Program-made: the position numbers and the translations under genes
From: JAXGPP01 sp964436865
GTDB taxonomy: Bacteria; Planctomycetota; Planctomycetia; Pirellulales; Thermoguttaceae
Reading direction: 5' to 3'
Length of the DNA: 26,487 bases
Assembly (NCBI GenBank): GCA_964436865.1
Contig: CAYTFK010000060.1
Location: 1 to 26,487 of the forward strand
The notes under the pieces: generated by a model
Told to the model about the DNA's origin: nothing
Seen by the model: the letters and a program-made list of their open reading frames with translations, nothing else
Database searches by the model: none
Shown here: piece by piece, positions 7,445 through 15,358 of the stretch
Position numbering within the stretch: position 1 is the stretch's first letter
How the letters are laid out: each line of letters opens with the position of its first letter

Positions 7445-7666
7445 CTAAGGCGCTTTGGTGTCGGGTTCCGCCCGGTTTTCTTCGATCGCCTGCGATGCGC
7501 CTTCTATCGCGCCTTCAGCCACATTGGCGGCGTCTTCGGCAGCGCTCTCGGCGGCCTGCCCTGCCTGATCCAACGCTTCCTTCGTCTCGCGCTGGCTCTC
7601 TTGCGAGCAGCCGGCAATCGCGATGGCGAAGGCCAGAAGGGCGGAGGAGACAGTCATTCGCGGCAT
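7445..7666 (-). CDS. Small Ala-rich lipoprotein
   Basis: The 73-residue product has a 19-residue signal ending in the lipobox AIAGC, followed by a charged, alanine-rich amphipathic helix (QAAESAAEDAANVAEGAIE) and a short polar tail. A strong ribosome site (AGGAGA, 7674-7679 on the complementary strand) stands eight bases before the ATG. The composition resembles entericidin-like or other small envelope stress lipoproteins, but there is no diagnostic motif and no function is proposed. Confidence 0.75.
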   Translation of the reverse strand: MPRMTVSSALLAFAIAIAGCSQESQRETKEALDQAGQAAESAAEDAANVAEGAIEGASQAIEENRAEPDTKAP

Positions 7667-7765
7667 CGTAGCATCTCCTGGGTTACATGAGGCAAGTTCG
7701 ATATCGTCGTTCGGCTACAGTCCCGTTCGCGATTCCAACACAGTGACGGAGCCGAGGGCAACGCA

Positions 7766-8881
7766 TCACTGGGAAGGCTGGCCATCGGCGGCCAGAGCAT
7801 CCTTCATCACGCGCCGCATTTCTTCATGCTTGACGAACTCGTTGAAACTGCAAACGCTCAGCGCGCGGAGTCCCGCATGCCGGCGAATGATCGCCAATTC
7901 CTCGGCCAACCGCGCGGGCGGCTTGTCGGCCTCCGGGCGTCCCACGTACAGCCCGAAGAACGGCACGCCGCGCGACCCGGCAAAGGTTCTTCCCTCCTGC
8001 CGAGTCACCCGAAGCGTGTGATCGGCAACCTTCTCCGCGCTCCAGTAGGGCTCGAAGAACCACGCCACCGTCTCGCAGCACGTGTCAACGTCCAATCGCC
8101 AACCATACAGCGGCTCGGGGAGGAAAGTTGGGTAGACGTGGATCGTCACCTTCACGCCGGGACGAACGCGGCGGGCGTAGGCCGAGAGCCCGTTGATTGC
8201 GTCCACCAACGTATCCCGTGAGAATTCTTGCCACGCCGTATCGCGAGGCAAGTCGGGGTGTCGAGCGCGATACTCCTCGAAGCACTCGATCGAGCGGGAA
8301 CAGCGACAATCGCGGTAGTTCTGATATCCGAAGAAATCGAGCCCGACTCCCGTGAGATCGGGACACGCAAGCAGCATCGCGGAAATCTGCTGCCGGCACC
8401 AGGCCAGACTCTCCGGCCGGTGGAAGCACAGCAGACGGGTGTTCAGAACGTCGTGATTGGGGGAGTGGGGGTCGAGGCGTGCGGGTGAAGGCTCGCCGCC
8501 AAACTGGTAGCCGCCTTTCTTCGAGTCGCGGTCCGATCGCAGGTTCTCGAGCGCGGCCTCATCTTCAGGGCTCATGACCTGGACCAGCGGCGCCAAGCCG
8601 GTTTGGCTGTCACCGACAGTCGGACTGAACCAGAAGTAGCTCTCGATGCCGGCAGCCCGGGTCAGCGCCGACCACTGCCTCATGTGTTCCACCGAGCCGT
8701 GAAAGACGAGCGCGTTGAACCCGATCTCACGGGCACAGGCGATCGTCTCCTCCGGCTGAGACATGGAGGTCCATCCGCTCCGCCACACGGCCGGTTCGGC
8801 GGCTGACAGGGACCTCAACGCCAGACTTGCCAGGGACGCCACCGCGCAACAGAGAGCTGTGGTGAAGAGAAATCGTCTCAC
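7766..8881 (-). CDS. Exported TIM-barrel glycoside hydrolase-like protein
   Basis: The 371-residue product has a signal peptide (residues 1-27) followed by a single (beta/alpha)8-type domain. The segments FNALVFHG, GIESYFWFSP, GVGLDFFGYQNYRDCRC (178-194), VTIHVYPTF and FFEPYW follow the strand order of hypothetical glycosidase families of the GHL/GH13-like clan. Asp182, Glu277 and Glu348 are candidate acidic catalytic residues; none is proven. The GTG at 8881 is preferred over the ATG at 8923. It begins seven bases after the upstream stop and gives a compact signal peptide, whereas the ATG overlaps the upstream gene by 35 bases and adds a polar leader. The gene directly follows the toroid-type enzyme, suggesting that both act on the same extracellular or periplasmic polysaccharide. 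Confidence 0.82.
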   Translation of the reverse strand: MRRFLFTTALCCAVASLASLALRSLSAAEPAVWRSGWTSMSQPEETIACAREIGFNALVFHGSVEHMRQWSALTRAAGIESYFWFSPTVGDSQTGLAPLVQVMSPEDEAALENLRSDRDSKKGGYQFGGEPSPARLDPHSPNHDVLNTRLLCFHRPESLAWCRQQISAMLLACPDLTGVGLDFFGYQNYRDCRCSRSIECFEEYRARHPDLPRDTAWQEFSRDTLVDAINGLSAYARRVRPGVKVTIHVYPTFLPEPLYGWRLDVDTCCETVAWFFEPYWSAEKVADHTLRVTRQEGRTFAGSRGVPFFGLYVGRPEADKPPARLAEELAIIRRHAGLRALSVCSFNEFVKHEEMRRVMKDALAADGQPSQ

Positions 8882-8888
8882 AGGGTGA

Positions 8889-11030
8889 TTACCTATTGCC
8901 CATGTCAAACGTGAACTTCTCATCGCCGATCGTGCAGACCGCCAACCGATCGCTGACAGTGAATTCCACTCGGTCGGCCCATCGCTGCGTCTCCTCGGCT
9001 GTTTGGTTCAGAAACGTGACTATACAGTCCCATGTGGGGTCGGCAAACGACGCCGGCTCGGTCTCGCCCACCAGGCTGATCCACTCCTGCAATTGGGGAA
9101 CCCGCCCCGTGCCCCGGTTCTCGTCGTGATAGTGGAAGACATTCGGCCGACTGTCGCTGCGGAGAACGACGTAGCCGACCTGGTTGTCGATATTGAGCCA
9201 GTTCCCCGCGAGCGCATGAATCCGGGCTTCGCCGCCGTAACCGGTGGTCTTGTGCGCTCCCCAGGCTCCGTGCAGGACCCGCTCGTTCGAGCCGAGCGGG
9301 TATTCGAGGCCAATCACGCCCGTTTCGCGCATTTTCGGCTCGAATCCCGACTCCGCGCGCAGCCGCTCGATGTAGACCGTGCAGTCGCCCGGCGGCGAGG
9401 CGTAGAAAAAGTCCTGAGTCAGCTTGCCGTCGCAGCGCGCCAGGGCCCCCGTAACGCGGAAGCCATCCGGATCCACGTCCACGCTGATGGTCTCCAGCCG
9501 GGCATTGGTTTGCGAGGAATCCTGGCCGTCAATAATGCCGAGATATGAGGCGAAGTGCGGCCAGATTGTCCAGGTGCCGTTGTGCGGCATCGCCAGAGCC
9601 ATCCGTTTCTGCGCCCAGGCAAACGAGGCGAACTTGGTCGGAGTGCGGTGCACCACGACTTTGCCGGCGACCAGGTGGCGAGTGCCGCTCGCCAAACGGT
9701 CGAATTGGGCGGCAGTAATCGGTTCCGCTGGAGGGCCCAGCATCCCGTGCGCGAGGCAGCAAACGATCAGCCGCGTGGCGCACAAACCACCGTATTCCAG
9801 ATCGCGGCGAACGTTATAGAATCCCTGTTGGACGTGCTGCTGTCCGAGGATCCAGTCAATGGCCGTCCGCTCGAGATAGGCGGCCCGAGGATCGCCTTTC
9901 AGCAGGCTCAACATCGTGTAGAGGACGATTTCGCTGCACTGCTCATGGTAGATTTTCCAGTCGGTACCGGCAAAGTAGACTGGCGCGCCGTCCCAGGCCA
10001 TGCAGCCGATCAGCAAGTCGAAGACTTCGCGCGTGTGGTGCATGCAGGCCGCGGGCACTTCCCGCCGGCGGATCAGCCAGGGGAGTGTGTTTTCCTGGAG
10101 TTCAGACACCGTGTTCTTGAGATACCCCATGTGCACGATACGGTGGTTCTCAAGCGTGAAGTCGTCGTGGGCATTGACTGTGGTGACCCACGCCCCGACC
10201 GGTCGGCCCCAGTCGCCCGGCGTGGGGTCGACGGCATCGGCCGCGACCGAGAAGGTGTTGTAAAGATACCGGAGTGACGCCTCCTCCCATGCTTTGGCAC
10301 GAGGATGCGCGGGCATCATATTGCACGCCAGCGAGGTGATGAGCGCATTCCACGCGTTCTCTTCGGCCCCCGTATCGTTGCGCACGCTACTCTTCGGAGG
10401 CTGATTCAGAAACCGGTCCGCCTCAGAGGCGATCAGCCTGGCGACGGCCGTCTGAAGGTCCCGGTCCAGGTCTTCCCACAGGAACCAGCCGGCCATCCCC
10501 ACGGCCCTGGCCCACATGGCGGACTGCCACTGGTTGCCCCAAGGCTTACCGTTGACACAAGCACCTCCACCTGAAATGTGGCTCGCAGTCAAGTAGTGGA
10601 GCAGGCCGATCGCCGATTCGCGCCATCGCTCGCGATCGACTTCATTGGCACTCGGCTGCGGGAGTCTGTACCTGGCCAGAAAACCGAGCACCATCGCGGC
10701 GTATGCTGTCGGCCGCACATCGTCCTCGGTGTGCTGAGGGAGCCCGAGATAGCGCCAGGCCGGGTGTCCGTCCACCGGCTGCACCTGCCCGGCGACGATC
10801 GTCCCCCACTGGTGAATCGACTCGTAATACTTCTCGATCAGCCTGGTCGAAACTTCCGAAGCTGGATTGGGCGTGAACACCTCTGTAGGAATAGGAAGGA
10901 CCATTTCCGCCAGAGGTTGCGATGCCATGTCTGGTATGGCTTCACCGGCACTAACCGCGGCGGCAACAATAATTGAGGCGAGAAAGCCTGCGGCGGCTAT
11001 CCAGCACCGACCGTCCTCGGTAGAGATCAT
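8889..11030 (-). CDS. Exported toroid/beta-sandwich carbohydrate-active enzyme candidate
   Basis: The 713-residue product has a signal peptide (1-29, cleavage after VSA). An alpha-helical region (about 50-480) follows, with the spacing of an (alpha/alpha) toroid: GNQWQSAMWARAVGMAGWF, NDTGAEENAWNALI, WDGAPVYFAGTDW and HEQCSEIVLY. A C-terminal beta-rich region (about 500-713) completes it. This two-domain plan is shared by polysaccharide lyases of the heparinase/chondroitinase type and some glycosidases. The Asn/His/Tyr set typical of lyases cannot be assigned with certainty, so no substrate is named. The start ATG has GGAA about nine bases upstream. The gene is followed by the TIM-barrel protein with a seven-base gap, forming a two-gene unit. 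The ATG overlaps the stop of a possible 64-residue ORF. Confidence 0.85.
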   Translation of the reverse strand: MISTEDGRCWIAAAGFLASIIVAAAVSAGEAIPDMASQPLAEMVLPIPTEVFTPNPASEVSTRLIEKYYESIHQWGTIVAGQVQPVDGHPAWRYLGLPQHTEDDVRPTAYAAMVLGFLARYRLPQPSANEVDRERWRESAIGLLHYLTASHISGGGACVNGKPWGNQWQSAMWARAVGMAGWFLWEDLDRDLQTAVARLIASEADRFLNQPPKSSVRNDTGAEENAWNALITSLACNMMPAHPRAKAWEEASLRYLYNTFSVAADAVDPTPGDWGRPVGAWVTTVNAHDDFTLENHRIVHMGYLKNTVSELQENTLPWLIRRREVPAACMHHTREVFDLLIGCMAWDGAPVYFAGTDWKIYHEQCSEIVLYTMLSLLKGDPRAAYLERTAIDWILGQQHVQQGFYNVRRDLEYGGLCATRLIVCCLAHGMLGPPAEPITAAQFDRLASGTRHLVAGKVVVHRTPTKFASFAWAQKRMALAMPHNGTWTIWPHFASYLGIIDGQDSSQTNARLETISVDVDPDGFRVTGALARCDGKLTQDFFYASPPGDCTVYIERLRAESGFEPKMRETGVIGLEYPLGSNERVLHGAWGAHKTTGYGGEARIHALAGNWLNIDNQVGYVVLRSDSRPNVFHYHDENRGTGRVPQLQEWISLVGETEPASFADPTWDCIVTFLNQTAEETQRWADRVEFTVSDRLAVCTIGDEKFTFDMGNR

Positions 11031-11221
11031 GGTTCATTTCCGGACGCTGGGTTTGGATCGGCTGCAACTCGTATCCCGCTGTTATAGAGCGGCAAGCAGA
11101 GAGTATCAATCGCGGGGCAGTCGTGGTCGGGATAGGACTTGCACGCCACGATAGACCAAGTCTTCCATTGGCAGCGAGCGAGCCCGATCGCAGCGGAGCC
11201 GGAACTGAGCGCACACAACAC
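11027..11221 (-). CDS. Possible small Cys-rich ORF coupled to the downstream enzyme gene
   Basis: A GTG-initiated frame of 64 residues ends with TGA overlapping the next gene's ATG (ATGA), an arrangement typical of translational coupling. Third-position GC is high in its central part, as in neighbouring genes. The peptide has cysteines at 3, 17, 27, 35 and 42. There is no ribosome site, no recognisable family and no homologue in mind, so this may be chance or the remnant of an older gene. Confidence 0.3.
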   Translation of the reverse strand: MLCALSSGSAAIGLARCQWKTWSIVACKSYPDHDCPAIDTLCLPLYNSGIRVAADPNPASGNEP

Positions 11222-11249
11222 CTGCCCGAGTGCCCGCTTTCGATGTGAC

Positions 11250-11268
11250 CACGAGCGGGCAACTCGTG
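11250..11268. repeat. Hairpin CACGAG-CGGGCAA-CTCGTG
   Basis: A perfect 6-bp stem with a seven-base loop, 30 bases past the kinase stop codon on the minus strand and flanked by GTGAC. No T-run follows on either strand, so it is either a palindromic repeat or a weak terminator between the kinase and the carbohydrate-enzyme unit. Confidence 0.55.
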
Positions 11269-11298
11269 CGGCTGCTGGCCGACAGCAAGGCGGGAAGA

Positions 11299-13878
11299 CT
11301 ATGGTACGGCTTCCGCCGCCTCGGGCTCGGCGTGGGGCGATTCCTGCTGCAGTTGCTTCAAATCGCCGCCGATCACGACGCGGAAACCTTTGGAATTCGT
11401 CGGCAGAGCCGGAAAATCATAGCAGCGGCTGGCCGAGCGCGTCCACCAGGCCGCCTTGCTCCAGGATCCGCCGCGGGTCACTCGTCCCGAGGCCGGATCG
11501 ACCGACTCTTCCAGGCAGGCCGGATCGGCGGGGGGCGAGCGACCGTAGAAGTCACTGTGGTGCCAATCGAGGCACCATTCGTCGACGTTGCCGTGCATGT
11601 CGAAAAGACCGAACGCATTGGGTTTCTTGCTGCGGACTGCCGAAGGCGCCGTCGCCTGGGGGTCGCACACGGCGTACCGGTCCAACAGTCCGAGATTGTT
11701 GCCGAACGACCACAGACCCGGATTGCCGGCGCGGCACGCATATTCCCACTGCGCTTCAGTCGGCAAGTCGTACTGGGCCGGGTGGCGATCGCTCAGCCAA
11801 CGGCAGAAGGCTTTCGCGTCCTCCCAACTGACGCCGCAAACCGGCTGGTCGTCGGCGGCCTGCTCGCCCGGCGATTTCCAGGTGAACGGCGGCGATTGCA
11901 CCGCTTCGAGGGTGCTCTTGTACTCAGTCTCTTCGACAAACCGGCGAAACTGCGCGAAAGTGACTTCGCTCACCCCCATGTAGAACGGCCGGGTCAAATG
12001 CACCGCGTGCCGCGGGGCACTCGAGCGCGCGGCGAACTTGTCGAACTCTCCGGCGCCGTGGAGCTCGAGTTCTCTCAGGACGGCGTTGATCTCTGCCGGC
12101 GTACTTCCCATCTCGAACGATCCCGCCGGAATGAGCCGAAAAGTGATGCCCAGAGGGTCGGTGTATTCGAGCGGGACCGATTCGTGCTCGGCCCACGCTT
12201 CCTGATGCGCCCGGGCTTGCGGTTCGTCGAAAGGGACCACCGCCAGCGGCGGATGATCGTCGCCCTGGTCGCCAGCAGCCGCCGTGACCTCGCTTACGGG
12301 AGCGGCTGCGAACGACAGCCAGATCCTGATGTGATCGCCCCGATGCAGCGGCAGCGATGGCGGCGGCGAGGTCAGGGTCACCCGACTGCGGCCGAACCAC
12401 CACCACGGCCGGTGTTCAAACACGAAATGAAGGAGCCGCGTCCCGGGCCGTTCCGGAACCCGGAACTGGAATACCCCGGCGGGAACGTTGAGTCTGCCGT
12501 ATCCCTTCTGTGCCGTCACCAGGTCTCCGTCGCGCAACAACTCGACCACCGTATCGCCGTCCCGCAGTTCGAAGGTGATCTGCGACTCGTCGTAGACGAG
12601 CAGGCCCATCGTCGGAAACAGCACGACCCAGAGGGCAAACAACATCACGATCGCCGCCAGCGCGAGTCGCACAAGCCTGCCTTTCCAGCGGTTGCTGGCG
12701 GCAACGGGCGGCGGCAGCGCCGGAGCGACCCGACCCTGCGGTTGCTGGAGCCAGACGAGATAGGCACTAAGCAGTTCGGAGACTTCAGCGGCGGACTGGA
12801 TCCGATCTTCCGGCCGCTTGGCCAGCAGACGGTCGATTACGCGGACCAGCCACTCGGGAATCTCGGGGTTGATCTGCTGGATCGGCCGCGGCACGTCTTC
12901 GCAGACGCGTTTCAATACGGCCGGCGTGCTGTCGGCGCGAAATGCCGGCCGGCCGGTGCACATTGAGTAAAGCACGCTCCCCAGGCTGAAAAGATCGCTC
13001 CGTGCATCCAACCGATCGCCCGTCGCCTGTTCGGGCGACATGTACTGGGGAGTGCCGGCGATCAGGCCCGTCTGGGTAAAGCTCACGTCGTCCATCGCGC
13101 GAGCCAGACCAAAGTCGGTGATCTTCACCCGTTCGACGCCGTTCTCCAGCAGGATGTTCGAGGGTTTGATGTCGCGATGCACGAGCCCCTGTTTGTGGGC
13201 GGCCGCCAGGCCGTCGGCAATCTGCAAACCGATCCGCAGTATCTCGGTCGTCTGCAGCGTTCCATGCCGGTCGATCTTCTCTTGCAGCGACTGGCCGACA
13301 ACGCATTCCATGACGAGGTAAGGCGGCACACTGGCTTCCTCGACCGCGAAGATCGTGATCACGTGGTCGTGGCTCACGGCCGCCGCGGCTTGCGCTTCGC
13401 GAAGAAAACGTTTCGTCGCCGTCGGATGGGCTGCCAGCGACGGAGCGAGCAGCTTGATTGCGACGATGCGGTTGAGCTTCGTGTCATGGGCCTTGAGCAC
13501 GATCCCCATGCCCCCCTGGCCGATGACTTCGATGATCTCATACACGCCGAGCTTGCCGAGCCGACCGGGCGTGGAGCACGGTTCAAGGAAGTCGAGCCGT
13601 GCTGTGCCGGAGCGCGATGGGTCCACTTGCAGTGCCGCCAGTCCGGTAGCTTCGGCATCAGCGGCGGCAGACGTGCCCGTATCGCTCAACTCGTTGATTG
13701 CCGGCCGGTCGAGGAAACTGCCGGTCTCCTGGTAGGCGTGCAGCAATTCGTCGACGCGGGCCCGCAGCGGACCGCTCGGGCCGCAGGCCCGGTCGAGGAA
13801 CGCGGCACGCTGCTCGGGGTCCGGCAGTTGGACGGCTTCGAGAAAGATCTGCTTGGCATCGCTGGGCGGGAAAGACAT
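11299..13878 (-). CDS. Transmembrane Ser/Thr protein kinase fused to a SUMF1/FGE-type domain
   Basis: The 859-residue product begins with a planctomycete-type kinase leader (1-100). A complete PknB-like kinase follows at about 112-372: GQGGMG loop (120-125), Lys142, HRDIKPSN (234-241), DFG (255-257) and SPEQ (281-284). A single membrane span lies at about 403-428, then a beta-rich linker, then a SUMF1/FGE-like domain (567-840) with IPAGSFEMGS, GVSWEDAKAFCRWL, LPTEAQWEYACRAG, GNVDEWCLDW and RVTRGGSW. The active-site cysteine pair of true formylglycine-generating enzymes is absent: after RGGSW comes SKAAWWTRSASR. The outer domain therefore probably binds a ligand rather than oxidising sulfatase cysteines. 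GGAG sits eight bases before the ATG. It follows the ECF sigma gene by 89 bases, a pairing common in planctomycetes, and the kinase probably controls that sigma factor. Confidence 0.94.
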   Translation of the reverse strand: MSFPPSDAKQIFLEAVQLPDPEQRAAFLDRACGPSGPLRARVDELLHAYQETGSFLDRPAINELSDTGTSAAADAEATGLAALQVDPSRSGTARLDFLEPCSTPGRLGKLGVYEIIEVIGQGGMGIVLKAHDTKLNRIVAIKLLAPSLAAHPTATKRFLREAQAAAAVSHDHVITIFAVEEASVPPYLVMECVVGQSLQEKIDRHGTLQTTEILRIGLQIADGLAAAHKQGLVHRDIKPSNILLENGVERVKITDFGLARAMDDVSFTQTGLIAGTPQYMSPEQATGDRLDARSDLFSLGSVLYSMCTGRPAFRADSTPAVLKRVCEDVPRPIQQINPEIPEWLVRVIDRLLAKRPEDRIQSAAEVSELLSAYLVWLQQPQGRVAPALPPPVAASNRWKGRLVRLALAAIVMLFALWVVLFPTMGLLVYDESQITFELRDGDTVVELLRDGDLVTAQKGYGRLNVPAGVFQFRVPERPGTRLLHFVFEHRPWWWFGRSRVTLTSPPPSLPLHRGDHIRIWLSFAAAPVSEVTAAAGDQGDDHPPLAVVPFDEPQARAHQEAWAEHESVPLEYTDPLGITFRLIPAGSFEMGSTPAEINAVLRELELHGAGEFDKFAARSSAPRHAVHLTRPFYMGVSEVTFAQFRRFVEETEYKSTLEAVQSPPFTWKSPGEQAADDQPVCGVSWEDAKAFCRWLSDRHPAQYDLPTEAQWEYACRAGNPGLWSFGNNLGLLDRYAVCDPQATAPSAVRSKKPNAFGLFDMHGNVDEWCLDWHHSDFYGRSPPADPACLEESVDPASGRVTRGGSWSKAAWWTRSASRCYDFPALPTNSKGFRVVIGGDLKQLQQESPHAEPEAAEAVP

Positions 13879-13967
13879 CGAGCATCTCCAATAGAGGTCT
13901 ATCTCTCCATGCGACGCATTTCTCCATTTGTCTCAGAAAAAATAGCCACCGATCCGGGAAAGGAAAC

Positions 13968-14531
13968 TCATTTGTCTTGCCGCTCGATCTCGGCCCGGAG
14001 CCAAGATCGAGCGTAAGTCCATTCTCGATAAGCGGTTGCGCGCGACATCCCGAGCAGTTCGCCGACTTCCTCCAGCGGCAGCGCGGCGAAGTAGTGCAAC
14101 TTGACGACCTCCGCCGAGAGGGGCTCCTCGATCTCCAGCCGCGTCAATGCCTCATTGACGCTGGCGATGCGGTCATCGGCGGGGCGCGGCAAATCGACTG
14201 GATCATCCAGTTCGACCCGTTTCATCTCGCCACCGTGTTTGACGCGGCGTTTGCGGCGGGCCCGATCGACCAGGATTCGCCGCATCGCCTCGGCTGCCGC
14301 GGAAAAGAAATGGCGGCGACTGGCCCACCGCTGGGCCGAATCGACGTCGACCAACCGCAGGTATGCCTCGTGGACCAAGGCAGTCGCCTGGAGCGTCTGT
14401 CCCGGCCTTTCGTCAGCGAGTTTCTGGCCGGCAAGCCTGCGCAGTTCGTCGTAGACCAGCGGCAGGAGTTGCTCTGCGGCGGTGAGGTCGCCGCGCTCGA
14501 TCGCGCTGAGGATTTGCGTGACTTCAGACAT
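13968..14531 (-). CDS. ECF-family RNA polymerase sigma factor
   Basis: The 187-residue product matches the planctomycete/acidobacterial ECF type (Pfam Sigma70_ECF). Region 2 is YDELRRLAGQKLADERPGQTLQATALVHEAYLRL, with HFFSAAAEAMRRILVDRARRK behind it. Region 4 is VVKLHYFAALPLEEVGELLGMSRATAYREWTYARSWL, the helix-turn-helix that reads the -35 element. No anti-sigma gene is adjacent. The next gene downstream is the membrane kinase, which suggests phosphorylation-based control. The TerB-like gene lies 72 bases upstream. No convincing Shine-Dalgarno precedes the ATG. Confidence 0.93.
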   Translation of the reverse strand: MSEVTQILSAIERGDLTAAEQLLPLVYDELRRLAGQKLADERPGQTLQATALVHEAYLRLVDVDSAQRWASRRHFFSAAAEAMRRILVDRARRKRRVKHGGEMKRVELDDPVDLPRPADDRIASVNEALTRLEIEEPLSAEVVKLHYFAALPLEEVGELLGMSRATAYREWTYARSWLRAEIERQDK

Positions 14532-14603
14532 CGGCGCGGCTTTCGTCGGCGGCGCCCCGCAGCGAGGGCCACGACCGTCTGGCGTCCGGGCCGCCTTCCC
14601 GTT

Positions 14604-15161
14604 TCAGGCAAATGCCTGCTCCAATTCGGCGAGCATGGCGCGCTCGGCGGGCGACATCTTGTCGCCGAATCCGAGAAAACCTCCGGCGGCCCGGGCAACG
14701 CTCTCGGCCCGATCGAGCAATTCGTGCCGGAGCTGCTCGCTCTGTTCGCTGTCCAGGCTCCGGCGGAGTTCGGCGACGTAGTGCTTCCATGCCTCCAGCA
14801 TCTCGTCGCCGGGTCGCCGTTTGAGCCAGTGCTCCAGCACCGGATAGCGGCCGTCGTGCGGCTCGATGCCGCCGGCCTTGGCCAGCGCGATGATCGCCTC
14901 GCGCTCGGCGGTCTGGATGCCGCCATCGGCCCAGGCGATGAATACCAGCGGCACCAGTTCCAGGGCCGCGAGGCTTTCTGGAGTGACGTCGAGTTCGATC
15001 AGGCGATCGAGCACGGCCTCGTCGCGAATGCCCGAGACCTGCGCCAACTGCTCGCGCCGCTCCGTGGCCTCCAGGCGTTTCCGGAAAGCCTCCTGGAGCT
15101 TCTGTTCCTGCTCATGGAATATGGCGTCGAGGAGCACTCTCTGGTATGAACGGCTTGGCAT
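14604..15161 (-). CDS. TerB-like (tellurite resistance TerB family) protein
   Basis: The 185-residue product opens with a coiled, charged helix (HEQEQKLQEAFRKRLEATERREQL). A TerB-like helical domain follows, with the hallmarks FIAWADGGIQTAEREAII (metal-binding acidic loop, about residues 73-90) and GDKMSPAERAMLAELEQAF near the C-terminus. TerB domains are linked to membrane-associated stress and metal response modules; no tellurite role is implied by one gene. The ATG at 15161 was chosen over an earlier frame opening because AAGGGA stands upstream and a well-formed promoter lies 37 bases beyond it. It is the first gene of a minus-strand unit with the sigma factor and kinase. Confidence 0.85.
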   Translation of the reverse strand: MPSRSYQRVLLDAIFHEQEQKLQEAFRKRLEATERREQLAQVSGIRDEAVLDRLIELDVTPESLAALELVPLVFIAWADGGIQTAEREAIIALAKAGGIEPHDGRYPVLEHWLKRRPGDEMLEAWKHYVAELRRSLDSEQSEQLRHELLDRAESVARAAGGFLGFGDKMSPAERAMLAELEQAFA

Positions 15162-15197
15162 GACTGCATTTCCCTTTCTGAAAGTGGGCCGAAGGGA

Positions 15198-15226
15198 ATA
15201 ATATCGCGCCGCGATCGAATTACCAA
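15198..15226 (-). promoter_or_regulatory. Sigma70-type promoter for the terB-sigma-kinase unit
   Basis: On the minus strand TTGGTA (15221-15226) and TATTAT (15198-15203) are separated by exactly 17 bases, and the -10 lies 37 bases before the TerB ATG. Four of six -35 bases and five of six -10 bases match the consensus. Confidence 0.6.
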
Positions 15227-15278
15227 GGCATTGCCTGGCCCCCGCGCGGCAAGGGGTCGCAAGCCGTCGCTGCCGGAC

Positions 15279-15284
15279 TATAAT
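15279..15284 (+). promoter_or_regulatory. Candidate -10 element for the sulfatase gene
   Basis: A perfect TATAAT lies 75 bases before the sulfatase start. No recognisable TTGACA-like element is found 16-18 bases upstream, so an activator or an alternative sigma factor may be needed, or the match is chance. Confidence 0.4.
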
Positions 15285-15358
15285 ACGCGCCTGTTGCGAC
15301 ATTTTCCTGACGGGCACTTCTCTGCACGGAAACTTGCCCGGCCTTTCCAAGTCCTGCG

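Noticed and set aside
8882..8923. ATG start for the TIM-barrel protein
   Set aside because: It overlaps the upstream gene by 35 bases and adds a polar leader before an otherwise complete signal peptide. The GTG at 8881 fits better.
11299..12180. Functional formylglycine-generating enzyme
   Set aside because: The catalytic cysteine motif after RGGSW is replaced by residues without cysteine, so only the fold is called.
11230..12966. 578-residue plus-strand open frame
   Set aside because: It is antisense to the kinase-SUMF1 gene and has no recognisable motif.
13698..15149. 483-residue plus-strand open frame
   Set aside because: It runs antisense to the ECF sigma factor and TerB genes. The translation is Arg/Gly-rich without domains.
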